Assembly: GCA_015066105.1 (NCBI GenBank)
Contig: SVOY01000002.1
Span: forward strand, 95,034-159,033
DNA: 64,000 nt
Direction: 5' to 3'
From: Oscillospiraceae bacterium
Lineage (GTDB): Bacteria > Bacillota > Clostridia > Oscillospirales > Acutalibacteraceae
The position numbers were made by a program, and so were the translations under genes. Position 1 is the first letter of the stretch. Each line of letters opens with the position of its first letter. Shown in pieces: positions 1 to 8,762 of the stretch. The notes under the pieces were generated by a model. It was not told the origin of the DNA. It did no database searches and saw only the letters and a program-made list of their open reading frames with translations.

Positions 1-762
1 TGCAGTTTCAAGAAGGGGGCTTGTGATAGCCTGTCTTGTTGCTTCGGCTGCACAGTCTGCACCCTTGCCGCGGCCGATACCCATATGAGCAAGGCCTGCA
101 TCCTTCATTACGCTCTTGATATCTGCAAAGTCAAGGTTGATGTAACCGGGAACCTTGATTGTATCTGAAATGCTCTTGACACCCTGCCAGAGAACATTGT
201 TTGCCTGACCGAAGGCATCCTTCATGCTGAGGCTCTTGTCGCCGAGAAGCTTAAGTCTTTCGTTGGGGATAACGATAAGGCTGTCTACGTGCTTTTCAAG
301 CTCTCTGATACCGTCCTCGGCCTGCTTCATTCTCTTTCTGCCTTCAAACTTGAAGGGCTTTGTAACAATACCTACGGTAAGTGCACCGAGCTCTCTTGCA
401 ATTTCCGCAACAACGGGAGCCGCACCTGTACCCGTGCCGCCGCCCATACCTGCGGTGATGAATACCATATCAGTTGAGCGAAGAGCGTCTGCAATGGTGT
501 CACGGCTTTCCTCAGCGGCCTTTTTGCCGACTGCAGGGTCACCGCCTGCGCCCATACAGCCCGTTACCTTTTCGCCTATCTGAATTTTATGAGTTGCCTT
601 TGAGTTTTCGAGAATCTGTCTGTCTGTGTTGATTGAAAGGAATTCTACGCCTACAATTCCGGACTCAACCATCTGATTTACGGCATTTCCGCCGCCGCCG
701 CCGACACCAACAACTTTAATCTGGTTATATGCGATATTTTCGTTGTCCATAATGAAGCCCAT
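1..762 (-). CDS. ftsZ: Cell division protein FtsZ (N-terminal 254 codons; rest outside window)
   Basis: Tubulin-like GTPase that polymerises at mid-cell into the Z ring and recruits the divisome. The translated minus strand shows the family's N-terminal GTP-binding features: a glycine-rich [12 protein letters not shown] segment near residue 20 and the tubulin signature GGGTGTG near residue 108, followed by the NERLKLL region. The start at 762 is chosen because AGGAGG lies just upstream (about 769-776); an in-frame ATG at 750 would shorten the conserved N-terminus. It follows ftsQ in the same direction, separated by a hairpin and its own promoter, as often seen in Clostridia. The C-terminal part is missing only because the window ends. 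Confidence 0.97.
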   Translation of the reverse strand, partial: MGFIMDNENIAYNQIKVVGVGGGGGNAVNQMVESGIVGVEFLSINTDRQILENSKATHKIQIGEKVTGCMGAGGDPAVGKKAAEESRDTIADALRSTDMVFITAGMGGGTGTGAAPVVAEIARELGALTVGIVTKPFKFEGRKRMKQAEDGIRELEKHVDSLIVIPNERLKLLGDKSLSMKDAFGQANNVLWQGVKSISDTIKVPGYINLDFADIKSVMKDAGLAHMGIGRGKGADCAAEATRQAITSPLLETA

Positions 763-854
763 TGTTCTTCCTCCTATTATAAAAAATTGTTAAAATTAAT
801 ATCTGACTTGTTTCGTGCAACCATAATTAGGCACAATAACTTATTATCCAAGAG

Positions 855-883
855 ATTATATCACGACTTTACAAAAAATACAA
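855..883 (-). promoter_or_regulatory. Sigma-A-type promoter for ftsZ
   Basis: On the minus strand, -35 TTGTAT (878-883), a 17-bp spacer and a consensus -10 TATAAT (855-860) lie about 95 bp upstream of the ftsZ start. With the hairpin between ftsQ and this promoter, ftsZ can be transcribed independently of the rest of the dcw cluster. Confidence 0.7.
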
Positions 884-959
884 TAAGAAAAAGTAAAAAG
901 ATTTAATCTTTTTGACTTTTTTTATAAAAAAATAATTAATTCTTTTCTTCGGGTAAGAA

Positions 960-997
960 AAGGTGTTCCCGATTCGCACCGAATTCGGGAACACCTT
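960..997. terminator. Hairpin between ftsQ and ftsZ
   Basis: Two 13-base arms (960-972 and 985-997, AAGGTGTTCCCGA and its complement) form a GC-containing stem with a 12-base loop. The T-rich tail is better on the plus strand, but on the minus strand a TTTTCTT tract also follows. It probably reduces read-through from ftsQ into ftsZ. Confidence 0.65.
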
Positions 998-1027
998 TAT
1001 TTTTCACTTTACGGGATAAAATTATAC

Positions 1028-2308
1028 TTACTGTATTGTCATACTGCCCGGCTTGAAGTAGCCGTCCTCATAACGCATATCAATATAGCCCTTTTTGCCC
1101 AGAGCTCTTACCTGCTCAATGATTTTGCTTGCATAGGGCACCTTTTCGTCAAGGGCCTTGCAATCGCCGAAGTAAACAGCAATTTTTCCGTCAACGGTTA
1201 CGATAACGTTTTCGGTGTTGCTTAAGGTTATCACTGCCGTATCTACAATTCCGCTTGCTTCAAAATAAGTCACCATTTCGCAGAGAATTCTGTATCTTTC
1301 GGCATTGACGCCCTCGGGCTCGTAGTCATCTCCCGTTTCAAAGGCCTGATAATCAAAGCCCTCGGCACAGAAAAGGCCGCTTTTAATTTCGGTTTTTGCA
1401 TCGGAGACCACCTTGCCGTCGCTGTCAAGGGTAAGCTGGCCCGAATCCGTTGCTATAACATATTTGTCTGCCGTTTCCTTAACCGTAAGCAAAAGCGTGT
1501 CGGGAAGGTCATATTCCATTGTGACATCCTTGATATAGGGAAGCTTTTTTGTTATGTCACGGCGCACCTTTTTTTCTCTGAGAGAAAGCATATTCTTGCC
1601 CGCCGAAATACCCGCCGCCTGCTGAATCTCCTGCTCAGAATAAATATGAGCACCCTCAATAATAACGTTTTCAATAAGCGCTCCCCTGCTGTAGCAGTAA
1701 AGAACAATGAAAATAAGAGCAAATGCGAGCACGGCACCGATGGTTAGTGCGTTTTTGATTTTCAGCTTTTTACGCTTGCTCTTGTTGCGGGTGTGGCTGA
1801 TTTCATCGTGATTGCGCTGATTTTTAAGCTCCTGCTGATAGGTCTCGCGGAACTTGAAAAGCTCCTCACGGTGCTTTCTGTTTTCACGGGCATCCTTGCG
1901 CAAATCCCTGCCCTTGGGCGTTCTTGAAGCGGGCTTTTTGGGCGCGGATTTCTTTTTCCCTGCCGCCGCTGAGCCGAACTTTCCGGGTGACGACGTCTTT
2001 TTTGCGGCCGTTTCCGAAGCCGGCTTTCCGGCAACGGACCTGCTTTTTTTATCGGGTCTGCCCTGGCTTATCAGCGTGCCTGCCGACTTATCCTTACCCG
2101 AAGCCTTTTTCTTGGCACCGGAGGCAGTCTTCTCGGGAGGCCTTTTTTTCGGTGAAGCTGCTTTTTCCTTGGCGGGAGCAGAGGACGTACCGGTGCTTTT
2201 GCCTGCACTTATCGGCTCCCACATTGATGAGCTGACGTTTTTAAGCTCACTGTGAGTGCTGTTATATTTCCCGAAGGTATCGGATACATTCCTGTTTTTC
2301 TCGTCCAA
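1028..2308 (-). CDS. ftsQ: Divisome protein FtsQ/DivIB with long basic cytoplasmic tail
   Basis: Bitopic membrane protein of the FtsQ/DivIB family, which links FtsL/FtsB-type proteins and septal peptidoglycan synthesis. Residues 1-185 are a low-complexity Lys/Ala/Ser/Pro-rich cytoplasmic region. One transmembrane helix follows (about 190-208, ALTIGAVLAFALIFIVLYC). A POTRA domain begins with the family-like IENVIIEGAHIYSEQEI (about 212-280), and a FtsQ-type beta domain completes the protein. At 426 residues it is longer than B. subtilis DivIB (about 260) because of the N-terminal tail. It lies between murA and ftsZ, the usual place in clostridial dcw clusters. The very basic tail could contact nucleic acid or phospholipid; that is speculation. 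Confidence 0.88.
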   Translation of the reverse strand: MDEKNRNVSDTFGKYNSTHSELKNVSSSMWEPISAGKSTGTSSAPAKEKAASPKKRPPEKTASGAKKKASGKDKSAGTLISQGRPDKKSRSVAGKPASETAAKKTSSPGKFGSAAAGKKKSAPKKPASRTPKGRDLRKDARENRKHREELFKFRETYQQELKNQRNHDEISHTRNKSKRKKLKIKNALTIGAVLAFALIFIVLYCYSRGALIENVIIEGAHIYSEQEIQQAAGISAGKNMLSLREKKVRRDITKKLPYIKDVTMEYDLPDTLLLTVKETADKYVIATDSGQLTLDSDGKVVSDAKTEIKSGLFCAEGFDYQAFETGDDYEPEGVNAERYRILCEMVTYFEASGIVDTAVITLSNTENVIVTVDGKIAVYFGDCKALDEKVPYASKIIEQVRALGKKGYIDMRYEDGYFKPGSMTIQ

Positions 2309-2409
2309 AAGAACACCCCCAAACGCTTACAAAATAAAACAGACAGAGTACATACTTATAAAAGTATAATACATCTGCCCGTGATAAGTCAATATTTTTT
2401 AAAAAGGAT

Positions 2410-3675
2410 TTACTTTCCCTTGCATCTTTCTATGTCGGCACCTATATTTTTAAGGCATTGCTCCAGCTTTTCATAGCCTCTGTCAATATGGCTGAGTGTG
2501 CCTATCTGAGTTACACCCTTTGCACAAAGGCCCGCAACAACAAGCGCCGCTCCTCCGCGAAGGTCGGGACAAGCCACCCGTGTGCCGTAAAGAGCCTCAA
2601 CACCGTCAACTATTGCAACCTTACCCTCAAGCTTGATTTTTGCACCCATTCGCACAAGCTCACCTACGTGCTTGAAGCGGCCCTCAAATATATTTTCAAC
2701 AATAACGCTTGTGCCCCTTGCAACACAGGCCGTAGCCATCATTGTCGCCTGGGCATCCGTGGGAAAGCCGGGATAAGGCATTGTTCTTATATCTCTGAGG
2801 GCAAGAGGACGTCTGTTCATTTTTATTCTCACCCTGTCAACGGAATCGGTAATATCACAGCCCGCCCTTTCAAAAAAGGGCAGTACCGTCTGATAATGGC
2901 TTGTATCCGTGTTTTTTATCAGCACGTCTCCGCCCGTCACCGCAACTGCGGAAAGATAGGTAAGAGCCGCTATACGGTCGGGAATTACGCGGTGAACCGT
3001 GCCGTGAGCCCTTTCCACCGCATCAACGGTAACCGTGCCGTGACCCGTAAGCTCCACCTTACAGCCGCAGCCGCACAGGAAATCGGCAAGGTCCTTTATC
3101 TCGGGCTCTCTTGCGGCGTTGAGTATCACCGTTCTGCCCTTGCCCAACGCGGCGGCAAGGATTATATTCTCCGTTGCTCCTACACTCGGAAAGGTGAGGC
3201 TTATCACCGTATCCTTATGCGTTTTTTCTTTTTTACAGCTTATGCAGCCTCTGCTTTCGTCAACGCTGACACCCATAGCTCTGAGCGAGCTTATATGAAG
3301 GTCAATGGGCCTTAAGCCTATTTCACAGCCGCCCGGCGAGGAAAGCCGCGCCTGACCCGTACGCCCGAGAACAGAGCCTAAAAAAACAATGGACGAGCGC
3401 ATTTCTCTCATAAGACTGTCGGGTATACTGCAGGCATTTACAAAACGGGAGTCCACCGTAAGGTCGTTCCCATCCCTTTTCACCTTGCAGCCCAGATGCT
3501 CAAGAATTTTAATTGCGGCACCTACGTCGGAAAGCTCGGGGCAATTATGTATCACACTGATACCGTCAACAAGCACCGTTGCCGCAAGAATAGGAAGCGA
3601 GCTGTTTTTTGAGCCCTGCAGGTCAATAACACCCTCAAGCCTGTTTCCGCCTCTTATAATAATGGTGTCATCCAT
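2410..3675 (-). CDS. murA: UDP-N-acetylglucosamine 1-carboxyvinyltransferase MurA
   Basis: Catalyses the first committed step of peptidoglycan synthesis, transfer of enolpyruvate from PEP to UDP-GlcNAc, in the cytoplasm. The protein (421 residues from MDDTIIIRGG) has the EPSP-synthase-like double fold pattern. It includes the KNSSLPILAA substrate loop and the catalytic Cys in SPGGCEIGLRPIDLH (about residue 117), so it should be fosfomycin-sensitive by analogy with Cys-type MurA. An upstream in-frame start at 3753 was rejected: the conserved N-terminus begins at 3675 and GAAAGGCG lies before it. It sits between murG and ftsQ, downstream of a possible attenuator hairpin. Confidence 0.95.
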   Translation of the reverse strand: MDDTIIIRGGNRLEGVIDLQGSKNSSLPILAATVLVDGISVIHNCPELSDVGAAIKILEHLGCKVKRDGNDLTVDSRFVNACSIPDSLMREMRSSIVFLGSVLGRTGQARLSSPGGCEIGLRPIDLHISSLRAMGVSVDESRGCISCKKEKTHKDTVISLTFPSVGATENIILAAALGKGRTVILNAAREPEIKDLADFLCGCGCKVELTGHGTVTVDAVERAHGTVHRVIPDRIAALTYLSAVAVTGGDVLIKNTDTSHYQTVLPFFERAGCDITDSVDRVRIKMNRRPLALRDIRTMPYPGFPTDAQATMMATACVARGTSVIVENIFEGRFKHVGELVRMGAKIKLEGKVAIVDGVEALYGTRVACPDLRGGAALVVAGLCAKGVTQIGTLSHIDRGYEKLEQCLKNIGADIERCKGK

Positions 3676-3738
3676 AAAATCACGCCTTTCAACACATATT
3701 ATGCAAAAAACGGGATTTTTGTGAAAAAACAAAGGAAA

Positions 3739-3758
3739 GCCGGATAAAAGCATCCGAC
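3739..3758 (-). terminator. Weak hairpin with T-tract between murG and murA
   Basis: Minus strand GTCGGAT-N6-ATCCGGC (one G-U pair) is followed by TTTCCTTTG and then six T residues. It looks like a weak intrinsic terminator or attenuator partly separating murG from murA and ftsQ. The stem is only 7 bp, so confidence is limited. Confidence 0.4.
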
Positions 3759-3782
3759 TTCCGCTGAATTATTATTTAATTG

Positions 3783-4901
3783 TTATTTAATCAGTGAAAC
3801 AATGCAATCTGCAATTTTCTCCTTGGCGTCATCGGTGCTCATTGCCTTAGCCGACCTTTCTATTGCTTTTCTGTTTTCGTCATCATCGGCAAGAGATGAG
3901 AAAAGAGCCTGCATTTTTTCCCTTGTGAAGTCCTTCTCTTCAAGAATGAGTGCCGCATTTTTGTTTACGAGTGCCATAGCGTTGTGGTACTGATGATTTT
4001 CCGCAACGTTGGGTGAGGGAATGAGAATTGAGGCCTTGCCCATTGCCTGAAGCTCGGAAAGGGTGCTTGCACCTGCACGGCACACAACAATATCGGCCGC
4101 CGCCATACATCTGTGCATATCATTTATGTATTCACGGATTTCAAGGTTTTCTGTGTTGTCGGGGTCTACGCCCTTTTCTCTGAGCTTATCGGGCACCCAG
4201 AGGCCGTACTGACCCGTGGCATGAAGAAAATAAAGCTGCTTATTGCTTACGTTATCCGTGATGATATCAACCATTGCATTGTTGATTGTTGCCGCACCGA
4301 GTGAGCCGCCCATTGAAAGCACAAGCTTCTGTCCGTCCTTTATACCGAGCTCTGCTCTGCTTATGTCTCTGTCGGCACGCAGCATTTCTCCCCTCACGGG
4401 CAGACCCGTAACAATAACGGGATTTTTGGGAGAAAGGTATTTTTCAGCCTCTGCCGCAGTGAGCATAACCTTATCCACCTGCTTTGCAAGTGCCTTGTTT
4501 GTAATGCCGGGATAAGCATTCTGCTCATGGATTGCCGTGGGAATACCCATTTTTGCCGCCATACGCACAACGGGGCCGCTGACGTAACCGCCGAAGCCTA
4601 CGGCAACATCAGGTCTGAAGCTTTTAATAATCTTTTTCACTCTTCTGCCGCAGGTGAGAAGATACCAGACGGTTTTGATGTTTCTTATAATATTTTCCGG
4701 TGTCAGCTGACGCTGAAAGCCCGAAATCTTTATCGTTGTAAAATCAAAGCCTGCCGCAGGCACAAGCCTTGCTTCCATTTTATCCTTTGTGCCCACAAAA
4801 AGAATTTCGGCATCGGGATAGCGCTCTCTGATTTCACCCGCAACGGCAAGCGCGGGATTGATGTGTCCGCCCGTACCGCCGGCGGCAAAAAGTATTCTCA
4901 T
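3783..4901 (-). CDS. murG: Lipid II synthase MurG
   Basis: Peripheral membrane GT28 glycosyltransferase that adds GlcNAc from UDP-GlcNAc to lipid I, giving lipid II. The sequence starts with the glycine-rich FAAGGTGGHINPALAVA loop. It also contains VGFGGYVSGPV, HEQNAYPGITN, the SMGGSLGA loop and the UDP-binding CRAGASTLSEL segment near residue 278, all diagnostic. Its length of 372 residues is normal. It follows ftsW by 24 bp, so the two are co-transcribed. Confidence 0.96.
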   Translation of the reverse strand: MRILFAAGGTGGHINPALAVAGEIRERYPDAEILFVGTKDKMEARLVPAAGFDFTTIKISGFQRQLTPENIIRNIKTVWYLLTCGRRVKKIIKSFRPDVAVGFGGYVSGPVVRMAAKMGIPTAIHEQNAYPGITNKALAKQVDKVMLTAAEAEKYLSPKNPVIVTGLPVRGEMLRADRDISRAELGIKDGQKLVLSMGGSLGAATINNAMVDIITDNVSNKQLYFLHATGQYGLWVPDKLREKGVDPDNTENLEIREYINDMHRCMAAADIVVCRAGASTLSELQAMGKASILIPSPNVAENHQYHNAMALVNKNAALILEEKDFTREKMQALFSSLADDDENRKAIERSAKAMSTDDAKEKIADCIVSLIK

Positions 4902-4925
4902 TTAAAACACTCCTTATATATTTGT

Positions 4926-6212
4926 TTATCTTTTTTCTATTACACAGTCCCTTGAAACGGAAAGCACCACACCCATCTCGGCAAGCAGTACGATAAGTGC
5001 CGTGCCGCCGTAGCTGAAAAAGGGAAGAGCTATACCCGTGTTGGGAAAAATATCGGTAACAACAAAAATATTGAAAATAACCTGTATACCCAGCTGAATC
5101 ATTATGCCCATCACAAGCAGTGCGCCGAAATAGCTGCGGCACCTTAGGGCGATATAGCAGCCCCTTGCAATCAGAAGAGCAAAAAGTATGAGCACGGCCG
5201 CCGCACCCACAAAGCCGAGCTCCTCACAGATGACGGGAAAAATGAAGTCATTCTGCGGCTCGGGTATATAAAGCTGCTTTTGCATTGAGTTGCCGAGTCC
5301 CACGCCTAAAAGTCCGCCCGAGCCTATTGCATAAAGGCCGTTGAGGGTCTGATAGCGGCTGTCTGCATCGGCGGTATCCTTATTTATAAAGGATTCTATT
5401 CTGCTCGAGGCGAAGCCGAAGCCCTCAAGAATTTCGGGCTTTGTAAGCACAAGGGCAACCGCACTGAAAACGGCAACGCCCACAAGGGCAAAATACCGCC
5501 CCTTTGCGCCCGAAACCCACAGCATAAGCACACCGACGGTAAAAAGCAATATGGTGCAGGAATAATGGCTTTCAAGAAACACAAGGCCGCAGAAAACACA
5601 TATAACCGCCGCAAGAAGCACGCAGGCCCTGAAGGGCGTTGTGCCGAAGGAAAAAAGCCTTTTTTCAATCCTTGTCAGGCTGTCCCGGTTAAAATCAAGC
5701 CTTATATGTCTGTTTGTTTTTGAAGAAAGAGGCTTTTGCATAATGTTTATCATATATGCAAGGGTAATGATGAGTGCAAACTTTGCAAACTCAGAGGGCT
5801 GAAGCTGAACGGGGCCGAGCTGAATCCAACGCTTTGTCTGGCTGTCCGTTGCGCCGATATTGAGCACAAGGGTAAGAACAAGGATTGCAACCGTGCCCGC
5901 AAAAACCAGAAGCGTGGCTTTGCCGTTGAGCACCCTGTAATCAAGCTTTGAAAGCAGGGCAAGGCAAACAAAGCCCACCGCCCCCTTCTGAAGCTGAGAA
6001 ATAACAAGCACGTCCGAGCCGCCCTTATTGGCCTCTGAAAAGGCATAGGAGGCGGAATACATCATAACTATGCCAAAGGTGAAAAGCACAAGCACAAGCG
6101 AAAGAAACACAAGGTCAACGCTTCCCCCGGCAAGATAATAGCCGTATCTTTTTTCCGTCCTTTCTTTTAATGTCCTTGCCGCATTTAACAATCCTCGCCG
6201 TGGCAGGGACAT
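4926..6212 (-). CDS. ftsW: SEDS-family septal glycosyltransferase FtsW
   Basis: Polytopic SEDS protein; with its cognate class B PBP it polymerises lipid II at the septum. About ten hydrophobic segments are visible. Family landmarks include GIVMMYSASYAF near residue 48, RWIQLGPVQLQPSEFAK near 128 and the C-terminal ALPFFSYGGTALI near 392. The start at 6212 has a strong AAGGAGG eight bases upstream. An insert of about 30 residues after the PSEFAK region (KPLSSKTNRHIRLDFNRDS) forms a larger cytoplasmic loop than in E. coli FtsW. Gene order mraY-ftsW-murG matches the dcw cluster, except that murD, normally between mraY and ftsW, is absent. Confidence 0.94.
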   Translation of the reverse strand: MSLPRRGLLNAARTLKERTEKRYGYYLAGGSVDLVFLSLVLVLFTFGIVMMYSASYAFSEANKGGSDVLVISQLQKGAVGFVCLALLSKLDYRVLNGKATLLVFAGTVAILVLTLVLNIGATDSQTKRWIQLGPVQLQPSEFAKFALIITLAYMINIMQKPLSSKTNRHIRLDFNRDSLTRIEKRLFSFGTTPFRACVLLAAVICVFCGLVFLESHYSCTILLFTVGVLMLWVSGAKGRYFALVGVAVFSAVALVLTKPEILEGFGFASSRIESFINKDTADADSRYQTLNGLYAIGSGGLLGVGLGNSMQKQLYIPEPQNDFIFPVICEELGFVGAAAVLILFALLIARGCYIALRCRSYFGALLVMGIMIQLGIQVIFNIFVVTDIFPNTGIALPFFSYGGTALIVLLAEMGVVLSVSRDCVIEKR

Positions 6213-6236
6213 AAAAGGCCTCCTTAATTATTCTGC

Positions 6237-7280
6237 TTATTTATTTACCGTAAGGTACATAAGCACAACGCCGACTGCACAGCCGACCGTGCTTACAAGG
6301 GTAAACACCGTAACAATTTTGTTTTCGTTCCAGCCGCACATTTCAAAATGGTGATGAATGGGAGCCATTTTGAAAACCTTCTTTTTGCGGATTTTGATTG
6401 AGCCTATCTGAATAACGTCGCTCATTGCCTCAATTACGTAAACAATGCCCACGGGAAGAAGAATAACGGGACATTCGATTGCATAGGCAAGTGCAACAAC
6501 AAGGCCGCCAAGGAACATTGAGCCCGTATCGCCCATCATAACCTTTGCAGGATATTTATTCCAGAAAATATAGCCTACACAGCCGCCTGCAAGTGCGGCA
6601 CCGAGAATACCCACAGAGGTGTTTTTCATAATGAGACCCATTACGCAGAAGGCCATACCCACGGGAATTGTAACACTGCCGCAAAGGCCGTCAATGCCGT
6701 CGGTGAAGTTAACTGCATTTATTGCGCCGTAGATAACGCACACACCGAAAATGAAAAAGAAAATCATACCGGGAACGCTGTCAAGTGCAAGCTTGCCGAA
6801 AAAGGGAATATACATTCCCTTGCTGTCTGTAATTGCAAGAGAAGCAAGGTAGCAGCCTATAATAAGCACCTGGGGAACGGTCTTCTGAATTTCAGTAAGG
6901 CCGAGATTTCTCTTTTTAACAACCTTGATGTAATCGTCTGCAAAGCCTACAAGGGCAAAGCACAAGGCCATAAGTATGCCCGCAAAAAGCCTTGTCATCT
7001 GCTGATTGCGAAGCACGTCAAGGGTTGAAAAGGCATCAAAGCCCGTTACCTTGCACACGGCAAGAGCAACTGCCGTGGCAAAAACAATGCCTATGATAAA
7101 CATAATGCCGCCCATTGTGGGTGTGCCCTGCTTTTTTGCGTGCCATTTGGGTCCTATATCCATAAGAATGTTCTGACCGAATTTGAGCTTATGCAGAACG
7201 GGGATGAGAAAATATCCAAGCACTGCCGTTACACCGAGGGCAAGCACAAAGCTTAATACTGCTGCAATGTTAATGTTCAT
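6237..7280 (-). CDS. mraY: Phospho-MurNAc-pentapeptide translocase MraY
   Basis: Integral membrane enzyme that transfers phospho-MurNAc-pentapeptide to undecaprenyl phosphate, making lipid I. Ten hydrophobic segments and the catalytic motifs are visible: FADDYIKV (about 117-124), NAVNFTDGIDGL (about 188-199), the GDTGSMFLGG segment and the HHHFEMCG histidine motif near residue 311. Its length of 347 residues is typical. It lies directly between murE and ftsW. Confidence 0.96.
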   Translation of the reverse strand: MNINIAAVLSFVLALGVTAVLGYFLIPVLHKLKFGQNILMDIGPKWHAKKQGTPTMGGIMFIIGIVFATAVALAVCKVTGFDAFSTLDVLRNQQMTRLFAGILMALCFALVGFADDYIKVVKKRNLGLTEIQKTVPQVLIIGCYLASLAITDSKGMYIPFFGKLALDSVPGMIFFFIFGVCVIYGAINAVNFTDGIDGLCGSVTIPVGMAFCVMGLIMKNTSVGILGAALAGGCVGYIFWNKYPAKVMMGDTGSMFLGGLVVALAYAIECPVILLPVGIVYVIEAMSDVIQIGSIKIRKKKVFKMAPIHHHFEMCGWNENKIVTVFTLVSTVGCAVGVVLMYLTVNK

Positions 7281-7307
7281 TTTAAAACGTTCCTTTCAAT
7301 TTATCTT

Positions 7308-8738
7308 TCACTTTATTTGTTCCTGTTTTTCAAAAAAAGCCTTTACAATCTCCCTTTCGTCAAAGGGGATTTTTTCATCACCTATCTGCTGGGTTGTTTC
7401 GTGGCCTTTTCCCGCTAAAAAAATAATATCATTCTTTTGTGCCCTTTGCAAGGCATATTCAACAGCTTTTTTTCTGTTTTCGTGAATATAAATATTTTTT
7501 TTGTTTTTTTTCATACCCGAAAGTATGTCGTTTATAATTTCTGCAGGGTCCTCGTGGCGGGGATTATCGCTTGTTACAACGGCAACGTCGGAAAGCTCGC
7601 CGACAATTGCGCCCATTTTTGAACGTTTTTCCCTGTCACGGTCTCCGCCGCAGCCGAAAACGGTAATGAGTCTGCCCTTTTTTATGCTTTTGAGAAAAAG
7701 CAGGCTTTTTCTCAGGGAATCCTCAGTGTGGGCATAGTCAATTATAACCGTAAAGGGAGCGTCAACACTGACAAGCTCCATTCTGCCCTTTACGGAATAA
7801 AACTGTCTCAGACCCTCGGCACATTCAAAAAGGCTTACACCCGCTTCAAGGCATACGGCAATGGCCGCAAGAGAATTTGACACGTTGAAGCTGCCGGGCA
7901 CGTTAAGCTTTATTCGGTGAATTATACTGTCGCCGACAAAGGCATAATCCGTGCCGTCGTCTCTGCAGTCAATGCATTTTGCCGTATAGGTGGCAGAGTT
8001 ATCCGAAAGCGAATACGTTACCGTTCTGCCCCCCGAGGCGGCAATGAACTCATTTTTTGCCTTATCGTCCAGGTTGATTACGCTGACACCCGCATTTTCA
8101 AAAAGCATCAGCTTTGATTTTTTATAGTCTTCGGGAGTTTTGTGGTAGTCAAGGTGGTCGCTTGCAAGGTTTGTGAGCACCGCCGCCTCAAACTCAAGGC
8201 CGTAAAGCCTTTGCTGACAAAGCCCCTGAGACGAGGCCTCAAGCACGCAGAATTCGGCACCGGACTTTTTCATTCTGTAAAGCATTTTATGAAGGCTGAA
8301 GCAATCCGGGGTAGTCAGCTCTGCCGAAGCCTCCGCATCACAGGTGTTATTTGTCACCGAGCTGATGAGACCGCATTTTTTTCCGGCAACCGTAAGAACG
8401 GTGTGTATCATTGAGGCCGTTGTTGTTTTTCCGTTGGTGCCCGTAACACCAATGAGCCTGAGGCTCTTGTGGCAGTTACCGAAAATTGCAGAGGACAAAA
8501 GGGCAAAGGCCTTTCTCGTATCCTCAAATCTTACCGCATCACCCTCAAAGCTGCCGTCGGCAACAATGAGCTCCGCCCCCCTTGAAAGGGCATCGGCGGC
8601 ATAGGCGTGAGCATTTTTGTGGCAGATAAAAAGCGTGCCCTTCCTGCATTTTCTTGAATCGTCCGTTATATATTCTATGTCCTTATCCTCGCCTTTATAC
8701 GGTATGTTCAAGGCACTTAGCAACTGAGAGATAAGCAT
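7308..8738 (-). CDS. murE: UDP-MurNAc-tripeptide ligase MurE (meso-diaminopimelate type)
   Basis: Cytoplasmic ATP-dependent Mur ligase adding the third amino acid to UDP-MurNAc-L-Ala-D-Glu. It has the P-loop GVTGTNGKTTTA near residue 97 and the ligase motif IIDYAHTEDSL. The C-terminal SDNPRHEDP (about 389-397) matters: DNPR is the known determinant of meso-DAP rather than L-lysine specificity, so the stem peptide should carry meso-DAP. Length 476, normal. The neighbour murF, usually directly downstream, is not here. Confidence 0.95.
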   Translation of the reverse strand: MLISQLLSALNIPYKGEDKDIEYITDDSRKCRKGTLFICHKNAHAYAADALSRGAELIVADGSFEGDAVRFEDTRKAFALLSSAIFGNCHKSLRLIGVTGTNGKTTTASMIHTVLTVAGKKCGLISSVTNNTCDAEASAELTTPDCFSLHKMLYRMKKSGAEFCVLEASSQGLCQQRLYGLEFEAAVLTNLASDHLDYHKTPEDYKKSKLMLFENAGVSVINLDDKAKNEFIAASGGRTVTYSLSDNSATYTAKCIDCRDDGTDYAFVGDSIIHRIKLNVPGSFNVSNSLAAIAVCLEAGVSLFECAEGLRQFYSVKGRMELVSVDAPFTVIIDYAHTEDSLRKSLLFLKSIKKGRLITVFGCGGDRDREKRSKMGAIVGELSDVAVVTSDNPRHEDPAEIINDILSGMKKNKKNIYIHENRKKAVEYALQRAQKNDIIFLAGKGHETTQQIGDEKIPFDEREIVKAFFEKQEQIK

Positions 8739-8762
8739 AAATTCCTCCGTAAAAAATCATCG

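Noticed and set aside
1854..2255. Plus-strand reading frame opposite the ftsQ N-terminus
   Set aside because: Mirror of the low-complexity Lys/Ala/Ser codons of ftsQ; no ribosome binding site and no family resemblance.
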